A stretch of DNA of 64,000 nucleotides, from NCBI RefSeq assembly GCF_003355475.1, contig NZ_CP031356.1, positions 3,656,647 through 3,720,646 on the forward strand, written 5' to 3'. The translations under genes and the position numbers were made by a program. The stretch comes from Brachybacterium saurashtrense. Lineage in GTDB: Bacteria > Actinomycetota > Actinomycetes > Actinomycetales > Dermabacteraceae. Under the pieces are notes generated by a model. That model did no database searches and was not told where the DNA came from. It saw only the letters and a program-made list of their open reading frames with translations. Shown here in pieces: positions 1 to 7,583 of this stretch. How positions within the stretch are numbered: the stretch's first letter is position 1; every line of letters begins with the position of its first letter.

Positions 1-1505
1 AGCAGGTGCACCTGCTGGGAGAGCACCGTGTACCCCTCGTTCACGAACACCTCCACACTCTGGGTGTCCACCAGCACCCGCAGGTGCACGGAGCGGGCGG
101 CGGGGTCGAGAGGCGCCTCCGCCTGCCGGAACTCGCCGAAGGAGAAGCCCTCGAGGTCCGAGGGGCCGCGGTCCACGTAGACCCAGCCGTCGATCACGCC
201 CACGTTCGTGTGCCGGCTCCCGTCGGCCGAGCGCCCCACCGAGAGCCCCACGTTCGTGGCCGCCTCCCAGTGGAGATCGAGCTCGAGCTCATAGGCCCGG
301 GCATCGACGTCCAGGATCGCGGCGGCGCCTCCGCTCGCGCCGTCGAGCGTCACGTCGGGCAGGGACCGCTCGGACCGCGCCGCCGCGGCCAGCGCGGGAA
401 CCGGCGTCGAGACCAGCGCGCAGCGACCGTCGGCCTCACGCCGCAGGCGCAGCTCGCGCACCACGGAGAACTGGCCGTTGTACCCGTCGCTCGCATCGGT
501 GGGGACCTCCCGGTTCGCGTACTTCCAGTTGTTCATCCAGCCGATCGCGTAGCGCAGCTGCTCCGGATCCTCGGGGGCCGGCCAGGTCACCGCCGCGTAC
601 CAGTCCCAGCCGTGGTCGAGCCACTGCGGGGTGAGCGACTCGGCGAGGAACTGCTCGCCGTCCCAGCGGCCGATCCAGTAGGCGTAGGTCATCGGCAGGC
701 CCGCCCCGTGCGCATCCATGCTCGCGCCGAGCACCCAGTGGGACGTGCCGTCGTCGGCCGTCATCTCGAACAGGTCCGGGCACTCGATCCCGCCCAGATC
801 TGGATCGTCGGGGTGGAGGCGGTAGTCGAAGTTGCGGCGCAGCGTCCAGGTGAGCAGGTCTGTGGAGGTGTAGAAGGCTGCGTAGCGCTGCCGGCCGATC
901 ACGCACACCCACTCCTCCCTCGCGGCATCCCAGTGGAGCTTCGGGTCACGGAACCACTCGGCGTTCTCGATCTCCTGCGGCGTCTCCGCCTCCCGCCCGT
1001 CCTCGTTGACGATCACCGGCTCCTCGACCGGGGTGAACGTCGCGCCGCCGTCGAGCGAGTAGTACAGGTACTGCTCCTGGTGCCTGCGCACGCCGTCGGT
1101 GGGCTGGGTGGCGTAGGCGAGGACCGCGCCGGTGCCGAACCCCGCGGTGCCGTGCTCGTCGAGCACCAGCGATCCCGACCAGACCGGGAAGTCCGGTCGC
1201 AGCGGGATCGCCTCGCCGTGGTGCGTGAAGGTGACCAGGTCCGCGGTGCTCGCGCGGTCCCAGCCGCCGTCCCCGGAGTTCTCGGCGGAGTGCAGGTAGT
1301 AGAGCTGAGCGATGCCGTCCAGCACCACGGGCCGCTGGGGATCGCAGAGCCAGCCCTGCGGCGGCGTGAGGTGGAAGCGGGCCCTCAGGGAGGCGGGGCC
1401 CTCCGCGTGGGAGGGGGTGGAGAGGGGCGGCATCGCGGCTCCTGTGAGGACCAGCGCTCCGCAGCCGGTGGTGCGCAGCAGGTCTCGTCGGGTGGGTCGG
1501 ATCAT
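1..1505 (-). CDS. Exported GH32 fructan/sucrose hydrolase, C-terminus beyond window
   Basis: The gene runs off the left edge; 501 codons are visible. ATG is preceded by GGAG and the protein starts with a twin-arginine signal (RPTRRDLLRTTG, then a hydrophobic stretch), so export by Tat is likely. GH32 landmarks are all present: WLCDPQRP near residue 50 (the Asp is the family nucleophile position, but the usual WMNDPNG Asn is Cys), WFRDPKL, and IECPDLF with the acid/base Glu. A beta-sandwich with DTQSVEVF follows, as in exo-acting fructanases. It lies last in the minus-strand operon that starts at 7359, behind the LacI gene. It is a paralogue of the exported enzyme at 7584-9314. Substrate (levan, inulin or sucrose) cannot be fixed from sequence. 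Confidence 0.88.
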   Translation of the reverse strand, partial: MIRPTRRDLLRTTGCGALVLTGAAMPPLSTPSHAEGPASLRARFHLTPPQGWLCDPQRPVVLDGIAQLYYLHSAENSGDGGWDRASTADLVTFTHHGEAIPLRPDFPVWSGSLVLDEHGTAGFGTGAVLAYATQPTDGVRRHQEQYLYYSLDGGATFTPVEEPVIVNEDGREAETPQEIENAEWFRDPKLHWDAAREEWVCVIGRQRYAAFYTSTDLLTWTLRRNFDYRLHPDDPDLGGIECPDLFEMTADDGTSHWVLGASMDAHGAGLPMTYAYWIGRWDGEQFLAESLTPQWLDHGWDWYAAVTWPAPEDPEQLRYAIGWMNNWKYANREVPTDASDGYNGQFSVVRELRLRREADGRCALVSTPVPALAAAARSERSLPDVTLDGASGGAAAILDVDARAYELELDLHWEAATNVGLSVGRSADGSRHTNVGVIDGWVYVDRGPSDLEGFSFGEFRQAEAPLDPAARSVHLRVLVDTQSVEVFVNEGYTVLSQQVHL

Positions 1506-1540
1506 CGGGTGTTCTCCATCGTCATCGGTGGGAGCGGTCG

Positions 1541-1556
1541 GTGTGTGTGTGTGTGT
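1541..1556. repeat. (GT)8 dinucleotide tract
   Basis: Eight perfect GT units lie in the 135-bp gap between the LacI gene and the exported GH32 gene, about 36 bp upstream of the GH32 start. The rest of the gap is GC-rich and can fold into hairpins. Such tracts can change length by slippage; an effect on expression is only a possibility. Confidence 0.8.
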
Positions 1557-1640
1557 GGCGCGCCGGGCTCGCCGCGCGTGCGCACGGCGGGCGGTGCCCG
1601 CGACGGGGCTGGTCGAGACGGGGTGGGGAGACGCTGCGGC

Positions 1641-2672
1641 TCAGAGCGCAGCGATGGAGGAGCGGGTCACGGCCGGGCAGGCCACACGCAGGGACGCGCC
1701 CGGCTCCACCTCCTCCGCGCCGAGCAGTACCCGCACCCCGGCGGCGCCCAGCTCGTAGTGGGGAAGCGCCACGGTGGACAGCGGCGGGCGGAGGTGGCCG
1801 GCGATGACCTCCTGGTTGTCGAAGCCGACCACCGCCATGTCCCCGGGAATGCGCAGACCTCGTTCCCGCAGGGCGTCGTACAGCCCCATCGCGACCCGGT
1901 CGTTGTGGCAGAAGACGCCGGTCGCGCCGAGTGAGAGCACCTGCTCGGCGATGGCGTACCCGCCCTCCTGCTCCGGGGCCGCCTCGAGCACCAGCGCCTC
2001 GTCGACCCCGGCGCCGAGGGCGGCATGCGCCTCGCGGTAGCCCTGCAGTCGCCCCTCCCGCGCCGGGGACGGGGAGGTGGTGTTCACGAACGCGATCCGG
2101 CGATGCCCCTGGGACAGCAGGAGCTCCGTCGCGGTGCGGCCGCCGTCCACCTCGTCCGGCACCACGGCGCGGGTGGGGGTGCCGGGGGCGAAGCAGTTGA
2201 CCAGCACGTGGTCCGTCTCCGCGAGGGCGTCCGGGATCGCCGTCGCGCGGTGGTTCCAGGTGGAGTACAGGATGCCTCGCACCTTGTACTCCAGCATCAT
2301 CGCCAGCGCATCGCGCTCCGCCGCCTCGTCCCCCTCGGTGTTGGCGACCAGCAGCACGCGGCCGTGCCGCCACGCCTCTTCCTGGGCGCCGCGGATGATC
2401 TGCCCGGCGAAGGGGGTGGTCGCGATGGAGTCGGCGACCAGCCCGATGAACGCGCTGGTGCCCTGCACCAGGTTCTTGGCCAGCACGTTGGGGCGGTAGC
2501 CGAGCTCCTCCACGGCCTGCTGCACCCGGGCGCGGGCCTCGGCGCCGATGCGCGCCCCCGGTTTGTCGTTGACCACGTGCGAGACCGTGGTCACCGAGAC
2601 GCCGGCCCGTTCGGCGACCTCGCGCATCGTCACCGTGCGGTCTGCTCGCCCCGTGCTCGTCATCGATGTCAT
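1641..2672 (-). CDS. LacI-family transcriptional repressor
   Basis: 343 residues. The N-terminal helix-turn-helix reads VTMREVAERAGVSVTTVSHV with the hinge-helix region after it, followed by a periplasmic-binding-type effector domain (NDRVAMGLYDALRERGL, AVVGFDNQEV, PPLSTVALP). The chosen ATG forms an ATGA overlap with the stop of the upstream permease, so translation is coupled. A second ATG at 2663 has better-spaced AAGGG and could be the real start. Being inside the operon it probably autoregulates, acting on the CAAACGTTTG-type operators at 7376-7429. The effector is likely a fructose-containing sugar, inferred from the neighbours. Confidence 0.93.
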   Translation of the reverse strand: MTSMTSTGRADRTVTMREVAERAGVSVTTVSHVVNDKPGARIGAEARARVQQAVEELGYRPNVLAKNLVQGTSAFIGLVADSIATTPFAGQIIRGAQEEAWRHGRVLLVANTEGDEAAERDALAMMLEYKVRGILYSTWNHRATAIPDALAETDHVLVNCFAPGTPTRAVVPDEVDGGRTATELLLSQGHRRIAFVNTTSPSPAREGRLQGYREAHAALGAGVDEALVLEAAPEQEGGYAIAEQVLSLGATGVFCHNDRVAMGLYDALRERGLRIPGDMAVVGFDNQEVIAGHLRPPLSTVALPHYELGAAGVRVLLGAEEVEPGASLRVACPAVTRSSIAAL

Positions 2673-3568
2673 CCCTTGCTCGCTCCGCTCTCGAGACCAT
2701 AGATCATGGCGCGGTTGAGCACGAGGAACACGAGCAGCAGCGGGGTCACCGTGATGGACACGGCCGCGAAGGTCGCCGTCCAGTCCGTGTTGCCCATCGC
2801 CCCGATGTAGTTCTGCAGCCCCAGGGGGATGGTCTTCAGCTCCTCGCTGAGGAGGAAGGTGTTGGCGAAGATGAAGTCGTTCCAGATGAAGATCGCGTTC
2901 ACCATCACCACGGTCACCACGGTGTTCCATGACATCGGCAGGGTGATCCGGGCGAAGATCCGATAGGGGCCGGCGCCGTCGAGCGTGGCCGCCTCGTAGA
3001 GCTCGCGGGGGATGTAGCTGTAGAAGGAGAGGAACAGATACAGGGCCATCGGGAGCGCGAAGCCAGCCAGCGGGATGATCACCGCCGCGCGCGTGTCGAG
3101 GATGCCCAGGCGGGAGTAGTCGATGAACAGCGGCACCAGCGCCACCTGGACCGGCACCACGATGCCCAGCAGGAACAGCCCCTTGGCGAGGCCGGAGAAG
3201 CGGAAGCCGAGCACGGCGATCGCGTACGCCCCGGCCATCCCGCACACCACCAGCAGCAGGCATGCGCCGCCGGTGATGAGCAGGCTGTTGAGGATGTTGC
3301 GCAGGAGGTCCCCCTGCTCGATCGCCCGCACCACGTTGTCGAACGTCAGCTGGGCGGGCAGGGAGAACGGGTTCGCGGAGGCGAAGTCCTGCCGGTCGCG
3401 CAGGCTGGTCTGGAGCAGCCAGAGGAAGGGGTAGACCTGCACCACCAGCACGGCGGCGATGAGCACCCGGGAGACGACCGTCGAGATCCGCAGCGGCGAG
3501 GGCCGCCGGCGACGAGGGGGCGCGGTGCGGTCCCGTGAGCCGTCGGCGGGCAGGGGAGAGCGGTGCAT
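2669..3568 (-). CDS. ABC sugar permease, MalG type
   Basis: Inner-membrane subunit of a carbohydrate ABC importer (CUT1 family). Six hydrophobic segments are visible, and the cytoplasmic EAA loop reads ELYEAATLDGAGPYRIFARITLP, the site that contacts the ATPase. The ATG at 3568 has a strong AAGGAG seven bases upstream. A start at 3658, one base after the previous stop, would add 30 Pro/Ala-rich residues and is an alternative. It pairs with the permease at 3660-4538 and the lipoprotein at 4572-5912. No ATPase gene is present in the operon. Confidence 0.92.
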   Translation of the reverse strand: MHRSPLPADGSRDRTAPPRRRRPSPLRISTVVSRVLIAAVLVVQVYPFLWLLQTSLRDRQDFASANPFSLPAQLTFDNVVRAIEQGDLLRNILNSLLITGGACLLLVVCGMAGAYAIAVLGFRFSGLAKGLFLLGIVVPVQVALVPLFIDYSRLGILDTRAAVIIPLAGFALPMALYLFLSFYSYIPRELYEAATLDGAGPYRIFARITLPMSWNTVVTVVMVNAIFIWNDFIFANTFLLSEELKTIPLGLQNYIGAMGNTDWTATFAAVSITVTPLLLVFLVLNRAMIYGLESGASKG

Positions 3569-3659
3569 GGTCGGCTCCTTCGGCGCGTGCTCGGAGGCGA
3601 TGCTCGCCGGGGCGGCGGGAGCGGGAGCGGGCGGGGGCGTTGCGGACGCAGGAGTCATC

Positions 3660-4538
3660 TCACGCCGCCTTCCTGCGCAGGAGCAGCAGGATCAGTCCCA
3701 CCGCGACCAGGCACTCGAGGACGATGATCACCGAGATCGCGCTCGCGGAGCCGTAGTGGCCCGAGGTGAACGCCGTCTTGTACATGTAGGTGGTCACCAG
3801 CTCGGAGGCCTGGCCGGGCCCGCCGTTGGTGAGCAGGAACGGGATGTCGAAGCCGCGCAGCGCATAGGTCGTGGCCATGATCAGCGTGGTGACGAACACG
3901 GGCATGATGTGCGGGAAGCGGATCCTGGTGAAGACCTGCAGCGGGTTCGCACCGTCCAGGGAGGCCGCCTCCTCGAGCTCCTTGGGCACGGCGAGCAGCG
4001 CCGCGTAGAGGATCACCGTGTACAGACCCAGGAACCGCCACCCCTCGGGCGCGGAGACCGCGGCGAGCACGGTCGAGACGTCGGAGAGCCACGGCCGGGC
4101 CAGGGCGCCCAGGCCCACCGCGTTCAGGAGCGTGTTGACCAGCCCGACGGGCTCGTAGGAGTAGACGCGCTGGAACAGCAGCGCGATCGCGGGCGTCGAG
4201 ATCACCGCGGGCATCAGGTAGAGCACCTTGAGCACTTCGCGACCTCGGGTGATCGAGATCAGCAGGGTGGCGACCAGCAGACCGCCGCCCACCTGGAGCA
4301 GCAGGCAGATGGCCAGGTAGCCCAGCTGGTTGACCAGGGCGGTGCGGAACACGTCGTCGTGCAGCAGCAGTTCGCGGTAGTTGGCCAGCCCCACGAAGTC
4401 GAGACCGGTGATGCCGTCCCACTCGTAGAAGCTCAGGCCCAGCGACTGCACGATGGGGAGCAGCACGCCGCCGCCGAAGAGCAGCAGTGGAGGGGCGAGG
4501 AACACGGCCACCGAGAGCCGTGAGCGATGGGGGAGCAT
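3660..4538 (-). CDS. ABC sugar permease, MalF type
   Basis: 292 residues and six predicted membrane segments, beginning SVAVFLAPPLLLFGGGVLLP. The EAA loop is ELEEAASLDGANPLQVFTRIRFP. GGAGG sits six bases before the ATG. It forms the translocation pore with the MalG-type partner directly downstream and takes substrate from the lipoprotein encoded upstream. Substrate is inferred to be a fructo-oligosaccharide or sucrose from the two GH32 genes in the same operon. Confidence 0.93.
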   Translation of the reverse strand: MLPHRSRLSVAVFLAPPLLLFGGGVLLPIVQSLGLSFYEWDGITGLDFVGLANYRELLLHDDVFRTALVNQLGYLAICLLLQVGGGLLVATLLISITRGREVLKVLYLMPAVISTPAIALLFQRVYSYEPVGLVNTLLNAVGLGALARPWLSDVSTVLAAVSAPEGWRFLGLYTVILYAALLAVPKELEEAASLDGANPLQVFTRIRFPHIMPVFVTTLIMATTYALRGFDIPFLLTNGGPGQASELVTTYMYKTAFTSGHYGSASAISVIIVLECLVAVGLILLLLRRKAA

Positions 4539-4571
4539 GGGAACCTCCGTCCGTGACCGGCGGCGCGCCGC

Positions 4572-5912
4572 TCAGTCCTCGAAGTACTTGGGGGCGTTCT
4601 TCGTGAGGGTGTCGTCCATCGTGGTGAGGAACTCCTCCGGGGTGATGTCCCCCTGGACCAGCAGCACCAGTTCCTGCTGGAGGCGCGAGTTCGTGGAGGG
4701 GTCGAGCTGGGTGTCCCACGGCATGAGGGTGGCGTCACCGAGCTCCGCGGCGACGTCGATCGCCTCCTGGTAGAGCGGCAGGGCGTTGTCCGGGACCGCC
4801 GGCTCGATGCCGGTGGGACCCAGCAGGCCGCTCTTCGCGTACTCCTCGGGGTACCGGGCCAGGACGAACCCGAGGAAGTCGCGCACCAGGGGGTCGTAGG
4901 TCTGGGCGTTGACCGCCACTCCGATGCCCGAGGGCGCGACGAACTCGTCCGGCCCGGTGACCGACCCGTCGGTGACCGGGAGGGTGAAGAAGCCGATCCG
5001 TTCGTGCATCTCCTCGGGCAGCTCCGTGGTGGCGAGGTTCGGGAGCTCCCAGGTGCCCATGTTGTACATCGCCGCCCGACCGGACGTGAACAGGGCCTGC
5101 GCGTCCGCATAGCCCACCGACGAGAAACCCTCCTGGAAGGCTCCCGCCTCGCCGAGCGCGGCGAGCCAGCGGGCCGAGGCCGCTCCGGGGTCATCGGTGA
5201 ACGCCGCGTCGCCCTGCTTCAGCGCCGTGATGTACTCGGGGCCCGCGAGACGGAACGGCTGGTAGGCGACATACCTCTCGAGCGGCCAGGCATCGGCTCC
5301 TCCCACGGCGATGGGGGTGACACCGGAGGCCGCGAGCGCCTCGCACAGCGGGACCATCTCCTCGAGGGTGGTGGGAACCTCGACCCCGGCGTCCTCGAAC
5401 AGCGCCTTGTTGTACCAGAAGAGCTCCACCCCGAACTCGAGCGGGATCATGTGCAGGGAGCCGTCGTCGAAGCGCTGGTAGTCCAGCGCGGCGGGGCGGA
5501 AGTCCTCGATGACGCCGAGCTGGGTGAGCAGGTCCTCGACGTCGATCATGCGGTCCACGGAGGCCAGCTTCGCGGCGAAGGGCGTGGCGTCGGTGTCGAA
5601 CAGCTCGGGCAGCTCGTTCGCCGCGGCGAGGGTCTCGTACTTCTGGATGTAGCTGGGGCGGTCCGGAGTGGTGATGAGCTCGAGGGAGAACCCCTCGTGC
5701 TCGGCGGCGTACTCCTCGGCCAGTGCCGACACGATCGAGATGACGGCGCCGTTGGCCGGGCGGGAGAGCAGCCAGGAGATGGGACGGGGCTCGATCTCGC
5801 CCTCCACGGCGGCGGCGGTGGACGAGGCGCCCCCGGAGGTGCCGCCGCACGCGGCGAGCACGGGGACGGTGGCCGCACCGGCGGCCAGGGCGAGGAACTG
5901 CTTGCGCTTCAT
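4572..5912 (-). CDS. Sugar-binding lipoprotein of ABC importer
   Basis: 446 residues. The N-terminus MKRKQFLALAAG continues to a lipobox ending LAAC near residue 21, so the mature protein is a lipid-anchored extracellular binding protein of the CUT1 family. Typical features are DTDATPFAAKLA, FWYNKALFEDAGVEVPTT and GRAAMYNMGTWELP. GAAGGAG lies seven bases before ATG. It hands sugar to the two permeases downstream. Confidence 0.93.
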   Translation of the reverse strand: MKRKQFLALAAGAATVPVLAACGGTSGGASSTAAAVEGEIEPRPISWLLSRPANGAVISIVSALAEEYAAEHEGFSLELITTPDRPSYIQKYETLAAANELPELFDTDATPFAAKLASVDRMIDVEDLLTQLGVIEDFRPAALDYQRFDDGSLHMIPLEFGVELFWYNKALFEDAGVEVPTTLEEMVPLCEALAASGVTPIAVGGADAWPLERYVAYQPFRLAGPEYITALKQGDAAFTDDPGAASARWLAALGEAGAFQEGFSSVGYADAQALFTSGRAAMYNMGTWELPNLATTELPEEMHERIGFFTLPVTDGSVTGPDEFVAPSGIGVAVNAQTYDPLVRDFLGFVLARYPEEYAKSGLLGPTGIEPAVPDNALPLYQEAIDVAAELGDATLMPWDTQLDPSTNSRLQQELVLLVQGDITPEEFLTTMDDTLTKNAPKYFED

Positions 5913-5943
5913 GGGATGTCTCCTTCGACAGGTGATGAGCGGA

Positions 5944-7359
5944 TCAGGCGGTGGTGACGTGCAGGTCGGTGAGGGTGAGAGCGGCGTCCTCGGCGAACAC
6001 CCCGAGGCGGCCGGCGGGATGGTCGTACAGGCGTGTGGACAGCGAGACCTTCTGGTCGAGGACCGCCACCAGCAGATCGTCCTCGAGCACCACGTCGAGG
6101 CGATGGTCCGGTGCGGTGAGGTCCGCGGGCCGTTCGAGCTCGAGCAGGTGGGGGACGTCGCCGGAGATCTGCCACTGCTCGGTGCCGGTGATGGCGCGGG
6201 GCCAGCGGTCGAGCACCATGCGCCCGGCGCGTGGTTCCAGGCGGAGCACGTAGCCGTGCTCGCCCTCGGCATCGGTGCGCAGCAGCAGCCCGCCGGCCCG
6301 TCCGTGGGGATCGAGCGTGAGCTGTGCGCGGAGCGTCGCACGGGCCGGAAGCGCTGTGCGGCCCACCGTCGCGGCGTAGCCGGTGCGCGCCTCGAGGGTG
6401 ACGGGGCCGAGGCCGGGATCCACCGGGGTGGTGTCCTGGGCGAGCACTTCCGCCGGCAGGCGCAGGTCGAGGGTGCCGTCCTCCCGCTGCACCGCCTCGA
6501 GGAGCGAGAGCGTGCCGGCCCACTGCCAGGGGCCGTCGTCCCGCCGACCTTCACGGGTCGCGATCCAGCCGGCGAAGATCCGTCGGCCCTTCCACTCGGC
6601 GGACTTCGCCGCGTAGAACGACCGGGCGTCCACCGAGTCGTGCCGCGGGGCGTGCCACGGGCCCTCGGGGGAGCGGCTGATCCGGTACCGGGTCACGAAG
6701 GCGTCGGTGAACTCGGAGTAGACGAGGTACCACCAGTCGCCCATGCGGAACACCTCCGGGCACTCCTGGGTGAGGAACCGCTGCGGGTCCCACAACGGGG
6801 TGGCGGGCTCCCAGGTGCGCAGGTCGGCGCTGGTGAGGCGGCCGACGGTGCCGCGGCGGCGCTCCGGGCCCGTGCTGTGCCGTGCGGCGAGCAGCATCTC
6901 CCACGGACCGTCCGGGACGGGGCGGTGCACGAAGGGGTCGCGGAAGTCGGCGGGGTCGTAGCCCTCCGGCGCGCCGAAGGTGAGCTCGGGGTGCTTCGTC
7001 CAGTGCAGGAGGTCGGTGCTGGTGGCATGTGCGACGCGCTGCCGGGGGCGGCCGTCCTCCGCGGTGCGGGAGGGGTTCTGCGCGGTGGAGAACAGGTGGT
7101 GCAGCCCGTCGTCATCGGTGACGACGCTGCCCGTGTAGCAGTTGAGGTCCTCCTCGGCCTCGGTGCCGTGGGGCAGCACCTCGCCGTGGTCGCGCCAGTG
7201 CACCAGATCCTCGGTGGTCAGCAGGTGCCAGGACGTGCCCGGCTCCTGCGAGTCACGACGATGGTGCAGGTAGTAGACGTACAGGACGTCGTCGTGGACG
7301 AACGGGATGGTGTCCCCGACCCAGTCCGGGGCGGGCGTGAAGAACGGTGCGCGATGCAT
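5944..7359 (-). CDS. Intracellular GH32-family glycosidase
   Basis: 471 residues without a signal peptide, so cytoplasmic. The five-bladed GH32 fold is shown by DWVGDTIPF near residue 12 (nucleophile Asp in place of the WMNDPNG motif), DFRDPFVHR and QECPEVFRM (acid/base Glu). A C-terminal beta-sandwich follows (HPAGRLGVFAEDAALT). It is the first gene of the operon, with AAGGAG before the ATG and the regulated promoter just upstream. Likely role: cleaving imported fructosyl sugars. The non-standard first motif makes the exact specificity uncertain. Confidence 0.85.
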   Translation of the reverse strand: MHRAPFFTPAPDWVGDTIPFVHDDVLYVYYLHHRRDSQEPGTSWHLLTTEDLVHWRDHGEVLPHGTEAEEDLNCYTGSVVTDDDGLHHLFSTAQNPSRTAEDGRPRQRVAHATSTDLLHWTKHPELTFGAPEGYDPADFRDPFVHRPVPDGPWEMLLAARHSTGPERRRGTVGRLTSADLRTWEPATPLWDPQRFLTQECPEVFRMGDWWYLVYSEFTDAFVTRYRISRSPEGPWHAPRHDSVDARSFYAAKSAEWKGRRIFAGWIATREGRRDDGPWQWAGTLSLLEAVQREDGTLDLRLPAEVLAQDTTPVDPGLGPVTLEARTGYAATVGRTALPARATLRAQLTLDPHGRAGGLLLRTDAEGEHGYVLRLEPRAGRMVLDRWPRAITGTEQWQISGDVPHLLELERPADLTAPDHRLDVVLEDDLLVAVLDQKVSLSTRLYDHPAGRLGVFAEDAALTLTDLHVTTA

Positions 7360-7375
7360 GTCACTCCTTCGTGAG

Positions 7376-7429
7376 CAAACGTTTGATCACGGACTGTAGA
7401 CCGCTCGCCGACAGATGGTCAAGCGTTTG
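7376..7429 (-). promoter_or_regulatory. Promoter with two LacI-type operators
   Basis: On the minus strand TTGACC (7422-7417) and TACAGT (7398-7393) are separated by 18 bp. One palindrome, CAAACGTTTG at 7376-7385, lies just downstream of the start region; a second, CAAGCGTTTG at 7420-7429, overlaps the -35 box. Central-CG palindromes of this kind are typical LacI-family sites, and the operon carries its own LacI gene at 1641-2672. Confidence 0.85.
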
Positions 7430-7583
7430 CGCACAGGGCTTTCGACGGGGGCTGCCGCGGCGGCCGTGACGTGCGGGCCCATCGATCCGTTCCGCGGCGC
7501 GAGGTGGCGGTCGGCGCCGTCGGTCGGTGCCCGCGGCGCCGTCCGGTGGCCGGCGGCATCCGAGGCCGCGCGAGCGGTCGCCC

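Noticed and set aside
6..1934. 642-residue plus-strand frame across the left edge
   Set aside because: It is antisense to the GH32 and LacI genes, which have clear domains and start signals; the frame is His/Arg/Gly-rich and has no known fold.
1522..2700. 392-residue minus-strand frame over the LacI gene
   Set aside because: Shifted frame of the LacI gene; Arg/Gly-rich with no domain.
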